Source of the DNA: Pelobates cultripes
Lineage: Eukaryota; Chordata; Amphibia; Anura; Pelobatidae
NCBI GenBank assembly: GCA_933207985.1
Contig: OW240921.1
Coordinates: forward strand, 116,914,142 to 116,978,141
Direction of reading: 5' to 3'
DNA length: 64,000 nt
A program made the translations under genes and the position numbers. Below are positions 55,576-64,000 of this stretch, piece after piece (the first letter of the stretch is position 1; every line of letters begins with the position of its first letter). Below the pieces are notes generated by a model. That model was not told the origin of the DNA and made no database searches. It saw only the letters and a list, made by a program, of their open reading frames with translations.

Positions 55576-58401
55576 TATAAATTCTAAAAGGAGCGATGGC
55601 TCCCCAATGATGTGACGCAGTGTGATCGCTCAGCGGTGCAGACAGTAAGCGTGCTTACAATAGGTTGGTAATTGCGCTGTGTGCAGTCCTGGGATGACTT
55701 CTGCATTTTTAATTAAGCAAAAAGCTGATTTTCCTGCAATAAGGATGATCAGTTCCAAAAGATAATCAATTACTCACAAATCAATTCAGCTCATTATGCA
55801 AATTTTATACATGAATTGCAGGTCACAAATGTCAGCAGAATGCATCCATGGGGGGAGGGAGTTCGGGGGAAATTGTGATTAGTTACAAGATCCAGGTAAA
55901 TTTATACAACGTGGGATCACTATTGCCTTATCCTCTAATTGAGCGCCTGGACGAGGTTTTACGTGATTCTCTCTGTTCGAGTTTTATGTCCTGCTAGAAC
56001 ACGGAATGTTCAGACTTTGCTGTTGCTGCGAGCCAGATGTGTAAATGGCCGTTCTGCTTTGAAAATTTTTGCGCAGTCTGTATGATCTCTCGGAAACATC
56101 TTATGACACGAAAAATGTTCCTCTGCTTCCATTCTGCTCGCAGACATGTCGAGTCTTTGAGCGTCCCCCTAATAATTTCAATTCTTTATAAAATGAATTC
56201 GTCCCACATCAAAGAACTTGCAAAACCTCCCTGGAATATTCCAGAATATTTGTCCAGGAATCCCGTCCCTGGTCAGTCCCTGACGGGTCTGATATTTTAA
56301 ACAGATTGTAAAACAATTTGCCAAAATCTAGGTTTTCTTACACGGAGCGAATAAAGTCTCCGGAAATATTAGAAATATCAGATAGAAGGTTGGGTAATAA
56401 AATAAACGCTTTGATTGTGTAACTGAATCCTGCAATCTGCTCGGGCCGGACTCAGAAGGCCTTGATTCCTCCATGCCGCACATTTAATACAGTCTGGACG
56501 GGTCGAAGAGAGACTGTTACTGGAAAGGAGTGGAAACTGGTTGTGGTTTTTTAAAATGGCTATTGTGGCGACTTAATGACTCTGGAAGACAATCAGAAGT
56601 CACTGTTTGTGGAAATGAAGACGTATTGTTTGTGGTATTCTCTGAAAGAAACTTGATATGGTTATGTGCTAATGACATCAGCATTGAGCCTGTATGATGT
56701 ACCAATTCTGTCTCTTCTTAGTGTCCCCACAGAGGGCAGAAAACGACGCGTTTTAACCCTTCTCAAGGTCAGATAGTTTTATTGTTTGTAGGTTACTATT
56801 CAGCATTAACTTGATAAATTGTGTACATACTTCTGTCCATTCATCATTCACATAAATATTGCGTGGCGCGGTACAAAGTATGAGAGATTATCCCCGTATA
56901 TCCTGTTTTGCAATCTGATGGGTTTAGAAAAATTAAAGGCGAAGGCAGGCAAATATCAATTCATACATTTTATAATGTACAGTATTCGTTTACTAAACAG
57001 AGAAGTGTTTGGAACTTAAAATAGAATTGCAGAAATAAAAAAGCAGGTATTGAAATATACCCAGAATAGGACATTATAAGAAATCTGAAGGTATTTGGGG
57101 GCTTGTAGATTCCTCAAATGTCCTCCAAATGTAAGAGATATGTCTGTGAATGTATAATGCCCACATACAACTACCGGGCTAATATCAGCCGTCTGTATTT
57201 AAAAGAGCTATTGGAGTCCATATTAACCTCTATATTTCCCCTGGACAATGCCCCTGGTTCACATCCTATAGAGCACTGTATGTACAATGTCTGAGGAAGG
57301 GGGCATCCCATATAATCTCTGCACGATGCAGAGAGACTGACAATTAAGTTCTCTGTCTGGTGGAAATCAGAACTGGGGGAAAGTACCCATTTTTTGTGTA
57401 AGTTTGAAAAATCACCTCCGTAAATATGCAAGGTTGGCGGTGAAAAGGTTAAGGTGATAATTTGTCTTAGGGCTTTATTTACTAAGCAGGGACCTCTGAT
57501 GCGAAAAAACCTCAAACTACATTTTTATCCATCTTTACACTTTCACCAAATTTTGCTACTCACTTGCCAAATTCCTGGACTCAATATTTATTGAATAAAA
57601 TCAATAATCTTGCAGAAAATTTCTATAAAATCCCCTCGTCCTCCCCCCCCCATCTCCCCACCAATATCCTAATTAGACGCTTTGTTAAGATGTTCTGCTT
57701 GCTTCACGAGTCAAGAACACACAGCGACACGGTTACACATATGGAAATGTATCAGCTGACAGATGGTCAGACAGAACCGTGTTCTACACAAACCCCTTGC
57801 ATTCTGTCCGCACGTCTCTATGACAGTTTGGGTCCTAATGATGTTTACAAGACCGGGGGAAGGGTCGTCATTTGACCTTTTCATATTTCCCATGTGAAAT
57901 AACATATCTGTCCAAAATGTAATATTTGTGTCCAAAATGTAATATTTGACCTTGTGTCAAGCGTCATCGATACTTTGTTAGAAAATCCCAGTGGAGAGAG
58001 CAATCTCTTCCTACAATTGGCTGTCCATTTGTCTTGATAGAAAGGAATAACCTTACATTGAGAGATTTACACACGTTACAACAATTTCAAGATTACAAAC
58101 GGCGTGTGAGTTACTCACTAAACTGTGAACCTTCCGCAAATCACCAGCAAAGTGCAAACCTGAGGCCAAAGGAGCATGAAACATAGCTTGTTTGGGGATT
58201 TGTTTTAGCTCTTTCAGACTAAAATTTAAAATTTTTGGTAAATTCACTACAAATCGTAACAGAGAAAATATTTTTTTTCCCTCCAAACTTAATGTTTAAC
58301 ATTGAATACAAAATTGGTGGCCTGATAATGAAAGGAGTGTGAGATGGCAATAAATACACAATGGTTTCTTCGTTTACAACGCAAATAAAATAATGAACTT
58401 T
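55576..58401. promoter_or_regulatory. Unique region with candidate regulatory block at 55690-55880
   Basis: 55690-55880 contains 'TTTTTAATTAAGCAAAAAGC', 'AAAGATAATCAATTACTC', 'CAAATCAATTCAGC' and a perfect POU octamer ATGCAAAT at 55796-55803 following CTCATT. This is strongly enhancer-like. Further right are unique stretches, a small tandem duplication 'TGTCCAAAATGTAATATTTG' at 57909-57950, and decayed TTTACTAAG/ACTCACTAAA MITE ends near 57480 and 58110. Short frames (114, 103 and 87 codons) show no domains. No gene called. Confidence 0.35.
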
Positions 58402-58914
58402 TTAAAGGGACACTATAGTCACCCAGACCACTTCAACTCAATGAAGTGGTCTGGGTGTCAGGTCCCTCAGGTTTTAACCCTTCAGATGCAAACATAGCAG
58501 TTGCAGAGAAACTGCTATGTTTACATTTGGGGTTAATCCAGCCTCTAGTGGCTGTCTTCCGGACAGCCACTAGAGGCGCATCTGCGACGCTGGAGGCACA
58601 TTTCATCTCCATCGCGCAGAGCATCCATAGGAAAGCATTGAGAAATGCTTTCCTATGGACACTTTGAATGCGCATGGCACTTGCTGCGCATGTGCATTCG
58701 GCTCCGCTGACGTTGGCTTGGGGAGCTGATGTGGGCGGGAGAGGAGAGGTCACCAGCGCCGAGGGAGCCCGGCGCTGAATTAAGGTAAGCTGCTGAATGG
58801 GGTTTTAACCCCTTCAGAGCCACGGGAGGGGGACCCTGAGGGTGGGGGCACCCTCAGGGCACTATAGTGTCAGGAAAACTGCTTTGTTTTCCTGACACTA
58901 TAGTGATCCTTTAA
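58402..58914. mobile_element. Serial-hairpin MITE, copy 4
   Basis: The 513-bp element is bounded by TTAA (58402-58405 and 58911-58914) with termini TTAAAGGGACACTATAG and CTATAGTGATCCTTTAA. The hairpin order is as in copy 1, but the TCTCACTGTGA hairpin is lost and the centre is different. Base changes in stems are paired (see findings), so stems stay intact despite about 15-20% divergence by eye. Confidence 0.9.
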
Positions 58915-60313
58915 CTTTTGCTTAGCTGGTGTGTTATGCAAAAATTCAACAAGTAAAGGGTTCTCTTTAAATTTACTCTCTGGACACGCTCACTTGTACT
59001 AATAAAAAGGATATTATGTTTTTCTAGCAGAAGAACAATATACGTACGTACGAGAAATTTAAATTGCAATAACAGATCTGCAGAATGCAGGTAGGTACAT
59101 TTCTGTGGCCACTTTACAAAAAAAGAGGATTTACAATTGGAGACAATAGTAAAAACAAACAGGGAATAAAACTAGGATCTCAGTGCTATCAATCACTTTA
59201 GGAAGTCACAGAAACACGCGCTATTTACTATGGTGGCTGGCGGGTCGAATCCTGAGCGTTAGTCATTGCTCCCAATGTACTCTTTAGATTTACTATCACT
59301 GCCTTTTCCAGGGCTACATTTTTTTGGAGTATTCCCAAAGGGAGTGTGATTTGTCCAGCAGTTCAATCAAAGCTTTTCCCAAACTACCCGAAGTCCTGAC
59401 AAGTCCCTCTCCAGTGATCCTGTTCTGAGGTTGGCCGCGTAGCCGCGCAGAACGCACGGCCCTTTGAACACCAGATGTCTTTAACCAGCGCACAAAACAT
59501 TTGTTTACAATAAGGGAGATTAAAAGAATATTCTATTTTCCTGATGCTCTAACCCACGTGTCGGATCATGCAAAGGGTCTGCACTGCTTTCATACTCTCT
59601 GTCCCCCACATGGGCCGACCTGGAAGGAATGATTTAAATAAAGAATCTCTCATTTCTGTAGAATGTGGAGGGGTCTTCGCCGTCATCCCAGATGCAGGAA
59701 ATGAAAGACAGAAACTGACCGGATAATTTCAGTAAATATGCCGCATGTCCAGATTAAACTCAATTATTGCTTTTGTGGTCAGTATTGCTGCCGGCATAGA
59801 AATAAAAGAATAATGTATAACATAATGACGGAACCGCACAGTTATGTCTAATATTTAAGTTAAATTTGGTCTTTATTTGACAAAGGAAACTCCCCATATT
59901 GGTCTCTGCCTGATAATATCCATATAAAATATATAGTATAACAGAAAATCCAAAACTGCATTTATTGAGCAATCACTAGAAATTCTCACGTGAGAGAGAC
60001 AGAACTTTATACACGCGGTATCGCTGTGCGACCACATCCGTTTATCACAGAAATCCTATCGGAAATCCTTTCCTTTTACAGTTTATTTACATTTTTGGTC
60101 TAATTAGGATAAAATGTAAAGTGGAGATAGACTGCAAACTGCATGAAACATGATTAAATGTTTGCTACGACTACAGCTGTGTTACACAAGATATTAAAGC
60201 CCTCTCTTACGGTGGACTGACACCTCGGGTAAAACAAAACAGATAGAAAGAGATTTTATCGATCTGTCTCAGAATTCAGATTCCCTTCGATAAGCCCTCA
60301 TTGTGCCATCAGA
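58915..60313. promoter_or_regulatory. Unique region, possible regulatory blocks
   Basis: 59270-59700 and 59980-60290 are unique. The latter has 'GGTCTAATTAGGATAAAATG' and 'CATGATTAAATGTTTGC'. A 'TACGTACGTACG' run lies at 59041. No gene is recognised. Confidence 0.3.
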
Positions 60314-60470
60314 TACCTAGGATCATCCCATAACCAACCCAGGACTATCCCATGACCAACCCAGGACCATCACATGACCAACCCAGGACCATCCAAGGAC
60401 CAACCCAGGACCATCCAAGGACCAACCTAGGACCATCACATGACCAACCCAGGACCATCACATGACCAAC
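60314..60470. repeat. 22-bp tandem repeat, about 7 copies
   Basis: Units such as 'GGACCATCACATGACCAACC' and 'GGACCATCCAAGGACCAACC' run head to tail, with sub-repeats ACC AAC CCA GG. Confidence 0.9.
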
Positions 60471-61090
60471 CATAATGTGTCCGTTACACAGAGTATGGCT
60501 TGGGCCCCAGAACAGTCATCGAGCCTGGCTAAATGCCGGGTGTGACCCACGTCACATCCTAAGAAATACCTAACTACATTAATTGCCCACTTCTCTTCCT
60601 TGGGGTCATTTTCCTCCCACTAAAAGGGTTGCATACCCTGCCTTTACGTGGTTTCCTCCTCACTCGTCCATTCTCTACAAGCAATCTTCAGAAATTCCCC
60701 AGCGTGGAAGTTGCAAACTAGCTCTAAACTGAAATGGGTGCGGGTGATTCCTTGATAGGAACACTTTGCTGTAGTGATGATGGTGCCAGGAGTGGCCTGC
60801 TGCTGTCCCACAATAAGTAGAGTTTAGAACAGCTTGACAACTTACCAGGATCCACCGAGCGCATCAGTGGTTCTCCTCTCCTTCTGGAGACATGGGATAT
60901 TGCTCTCCTACTTGAGACATGATATTTTATGACAGAGTAAAGTCTGGCCCGTGCAGGACCGCGCTCGTCGCCTGAGATTACACCACTGTATCGACAAGTG
61001 AGAGCAGTGATAGCGTCACTGCTGGGCAGAATACTTCACTAGTAAGTGTCCCTGGGCCAGACCCCTAACAATGTCTACCTGCCTTACATA
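60471..61090. other. Noncoding sequence with no gene seen
   Basis: Unique sequence up to the TA target dinucleotide (61089-61090) of the Tc1/mariner relic. Confidence 0.4.
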
Positions 61091-62488
61091 CACCCTGTTC
61101 CAAATTATTATTCAAATTCTATTTAAGTGTCACAAAGATTAAATATTTTGTTTTTCAGTTTAACTTATGGATGGCATTATGTCTCAGGGCTCTTTTGATC
61201 ACTGAAAATCTCAGACACTTGTGATAATTAGATTGCCAGGTGAGCCCAACTGAAGGAAAAACTACTAAAGGAGGGTGTTTCACATTATTAAGCAGAGCAC
61301 CATTTTCATGCAATATGGGGAAGAAAAAAGGATCTCTCTGCTGCCGAAAAGAGTGAAATAGTTCAATGCCTTGGACTAGGTATGAAAACATTAGATATTT
61401 CACGAAAACTTAAGTGTGATCATCGCACTATTAAGAGATTTGTGGCTGATTCAAAGCACAGACAGGTTTGTGCAGATAAAGGCACATTAAGGAAGATTTC
61501 TGCCAGATCCATGCATCGGATCAAGAGAGCAGCTGCTAAAATACCATTGCATAGCAGTAAACAGATATTTGAAGCTGCTGGTGCCTCTGGAGTCCCAGGG
61601 ACATCAAGGTGTAGAGTCCTCCAGAGTCTTGCAACTATGCATAAACCTTCTATTCGGCCACCAATGCTCAAAAGCAGAATCGGCTGCATTGGGTAAAAAA
61701 ATACATGAAGACTAATTTTCAAACAGTCCTGTTCACTGTTGAGTGCCGTGCAACCATGGATGGTCCAGATGGATGGAGTAGTGGATGGTTGGTGGACGGC
61801 CACCCTGTTCCAACAAGGCTGCGATGTCAGCAAGGCGGTGGTGGAGTCATGTTTTGGGCCGGAATCAAGGGAAGAGAGCTGGTCTGCCCCTTTAGGGTCC
61901 CTGAAGGTATAAAGATGACCTCTGCAAAGTATGTGGAGTTTCTGACTGACCGCTTTCTTCCCTGGTACAGAAGGAAGAACTATGCTTTCTGTAATAAAAT
62001 CATCTTCATGCATGACAATACACCATCTCATGCTGCAAAGAATACCTCTGCATCAATGGCTGCTATGGGGATAAAAGGAGAGAAAGTCATGGTGTGGCCT
62101 CCATCATCCCCTGACCTCAATCCTATTGAGAACCTTTGGAGCATCCTCAAGCAAAGGATCTATGAAGGTGGGAGGCAGTTTACATCCAAACAGCAGCTCT
62201 GAAAGGCTATTCTGACATCTTGCAAACAAATTCAAGCAGAAACTGTCCAAACACTCACAAGTTCAATGGATGCAAGACTTGTGAAGCTGCTATCAAATAA
62301 GGGATCCTATGTTAAAATGTAACGTGACCTGTTAAAATGTTTAAAAAGTTAATATGTTGTTATACGTTTGATTGAAATAGCTTTTGATTTCAGTAAATAT
62401 GCTGCAAACACAACAAATGACAATTTTCAGTTCTTTACAACCTATAAAGTGTTTTGAAACTTACTGTGCGTAATAATTTGGAACAGTG
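61091..62488 (+). mobile_element. Tc1/mariner transposon relic, nearly full length (DD37E)
   Basis: Termini 'CACCCTGTTCCAAATTATTA' and 'TAATAATTTGGAACAGTG' are inverted repeats, preceded by TA at 61089-61090; the right TA is mutated to CA. The 1.4-kb length and single transposase reading are typical of Tc1/mariner. The family matches a type I recall as widespread in fishes and amphibians. Internal damage shows it is inactive. Confidence 0.85.
61315..62322 (+). pseudogene. Tc1/mariner transposase, frameshifted and interrupted
   Basis: Translation starts at 61315 ('MGKKK'), shifts frame within seven codons, then reads from 61382 through an HTH region ('LDISRKLKCDHRTIKRFVAD', 'KQIFEAAGASGVPGTSRCRV'). 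A stop and frame change lie near 61697. It resumes at 61705 with the catalytic domain. The first catalytic Asp position reads 'FTVECRATMDGPDGW', so D has become V. The second is intact in 'IFMHDNTPSHAA', and the third is the Glu of 'SPDLNPIENLW'. There are 37 residues between the second Asp and the Glu, hence DD37E rather than DD34E. A TGA at 62200-62202 replaces the conserved Trp of a 'QLW' motif; the remaining 39 codons run to TAA at 62320-62322. Two frameshifts, one nonsense and one catalytic change make it dead. Confidence 0.85.
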
Positions 62489-64000
62489 CATTCACTGGAA
62501 TATCGCCAGCTCAGTCGGTAGTAACACAATCTCCATATTTCACATATTTCCATAAGTTCTTTCACAACATAAAACGTCCTTTTCCCAGATATAGCGCTGG
62601 GCGTATTGATGAATATATTACCATTTTAATGTTTGTTGTAATAAAAAGGCCGGGGGAGAAATGAGATGTCGCCATATTGATTTTCCTGAACTATTTCATG
62701 CCTCTGGAAACTTTGCGCTCTTTTTTTTGTGACTCTGCGGGAAATTGATTACAAACAGCGTGATTCTGACGGATCGCAGCCCCTCTTCTGAAAACACACA
62801 CCAAAAAAAAACAAAAAAGCTGTTTTTCTTTTAACATATAAATGGATTCCCTGACAAGTAAGTGTATTAGATTCAGAAATAATTCATTAGATTTTCTGGC
62901 GAAATAATTTCCTTAGCGCGCGGCAGACTGTCACAATAGGTTTGTGTTTTTTTCAATGAATAAAAGAATGATACATCTCATTCTATCTGCTTTGTGAATG
63001 ACACATTCTCCTGGAACATCAAAGGGCTCGTGTGAAGATGCAGTGAGAGAATTTTTACACGAACCTGACTTTTGTTCTCCAACAGATGAAAAGAGATCGG
63101 ATTCAGATGAACGGCGAGTTTCTCTGCGGGGAGGGCTATCGAGAATGACAAGGTACCTAGGGCCAACCAATACTACAGACACAGACAGCTCCACAGATCA
63201 TTCTTGCCCTGTCTTTGGTCAGTCCCTTGGGACGTTCACCTAGGAATAAAATAACTTTTTCATTCTTTAGGGTCTTGGATAGAGCCGGGGCGCTCCGCAC
63301 AGCCTGAAGAGGATGTGACACTAGATAATAGCAGCGGTGGCAATCTTACAGAGGCACAGCCAGGGCTTCCTCCATATAGAATGAGTAAAACCAATACTTG
63401 GATCTCCTGTCACTCACTTCCGACGTGTCTGATAACTGACCTGCAACAATTTGGCCAAAATAGTCAAACTGCAATAAAAGTATTCAAATCCTCCTAGTCA
63501 GAGACCTCGCTATTAAGCAATTCATTATTCAGCAGGACACGCACTGCGCCAGGATATCATTCGCCGGATTTACTATGAGTGTCCTACTGAGCAACTACCG
63601 CGTCAGGCAATCACACGGTACACGGTAATATATCCTTTTAAAGACAGCTAGCAGATACATAGCAATGATACACATAATTCAATACAAACAATTATAAATA
63701 TGATTTTTTTAAAACCCTTGAATTTTAAGTTCCTCTATTTGTTTACATTTGTTGTAAAAGTCAAAGCGTTGCAGCTTCTGCAGTGAGCTCCCTTTGAATT
63801 GTTACTGGCGGTGGGCGCATTGACATCATGGACAGCGTTTTTATGGAACTGAATGGGAAATGGTACAAGCTATGAGTGAAAAGCTAAATAAAATAATTGT
63901 CACTGAAATAATCAGCACCTTGAAGTGGGATATAAAGCACGCGTTGCCGGCAGTGTAACTGTTATGGAGGCAGTACCCTGACTCTGGACACGTCTTACCT
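62489..64000. promoter_or_regulatory. Unique region, candidate regulatory blocks
   Basis: 62620-62960 is unique and motif-rich ('CGCCATATTGATTTTCCTGA', 'GGGAAATTGATTACAAACAG', 'CTGGCGAAATAATTTCC'). 63000-63250 has a splice-acceptor-like 'CTTTTGTTCTCCAACAG' at 63069-63085, but the following frame stops within 21 codons. No gene is called. The final 500 bp hold nothing recognisable. Confidence 0.3.

Noticed and set aside
59220..59250. tRNA B-box-like GGGTCGAATCC
   Set aside because: No A-box or foldable acceptor and anticodon arms at the right distance.
61382..62202. Two adjacent plus-strand frames as a working transposase gene
   Set aside because: They are separated by a frameshift, the first catalytic Asp position is Val, and a nonsense codon removes the C-terminus.
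63069..63155. Splice-acceptor-like tract followed by ATG and a donor-like GTACCT
   Set aside because: The frame from the ATG stops after 20 codons and the donor is weak, so there is no convincing exon.

Overview
The window looks like vertebrate chromosomal DNA, most likely from a frog or another amphibian with a repeat-rich genome. This is inferred from the transposon families recognised: Tc1/mariner relics, an L1-type ORF1 relic, a hAT element, TTAA-flanked fold-back MITEs, and LINE tails carrying the 'TTGTAAAGCGCTGCAGAA' terminus. The species is not assigned. There is no sign of bacterial or viral gene organisation, and no rRNA, tRNA or CRISPR array was found. Only one host coding segment is proposed: a 61-nt first coding exon on the minus strand at 17796-17856. 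It encodes a signal-peptide-like stretch and ends in a phase-1 splice donor, with a TATA-like box and 5' UTR just upstream. Everything to its left could be intron 1 and everything to its right 5' flank.

Layout. 1-11.1 kb: unique noncoding DNA with LINE tails, a Tc1 relic whose transposase has grown a 21-bp minisatellite, a serial-hairpin MITE, and a 'half-L1' (ORF1 without ORF2). 11.1-19 kb: a cluster of minisatellites (31, 46, 22, 80, 25 and about 18 bp units) around the putative exon. 19-31 kb: unique DNA, an LTR-like repeat, a 56-bp satellite, and a large inverted copy of a repeat family (here 'family B') holding about 48 units of a 48-bp repeat. 31-40 kb: more arrays, a solo LTR with target-site duplication inside one of them, two 19-bp arrays in inverted orientation around a 1-kb unique core, and a 100-N assembly gap. 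40-42.5 kb: a hAT element with an exact 8-bp target duplication, hosting two nested MITEs. 42.5-47 kb: unique DNA. 47-54 kb: an almost continuous repeat block (19-bp array, then two rounds of a 76-bp array followed by family B). 54-64 kb: unique, motif-rich DNA, one more MITE, and a nearly full-length Tc1/mariner relic with DD37E spacing.

By my estimate about 29% of the window is tandem repeat. The long open frames at 27.3-29.1 and 52.4-54.0 kb come from a repeat unit whose length (48 bp) is a multiple of three, and they are not genes. The unique segments between arrays are rich in homeodomain and POU motifs and look like the enhancer landscape of a developmental or neural gene. That is inference; conservation could not be tested here. 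The most striking observations are paired compensatory base changes in the hairpins of the MITE family, the inverted pair of 19-bp arrays, and repeated birth of minisatellites inside transposons.
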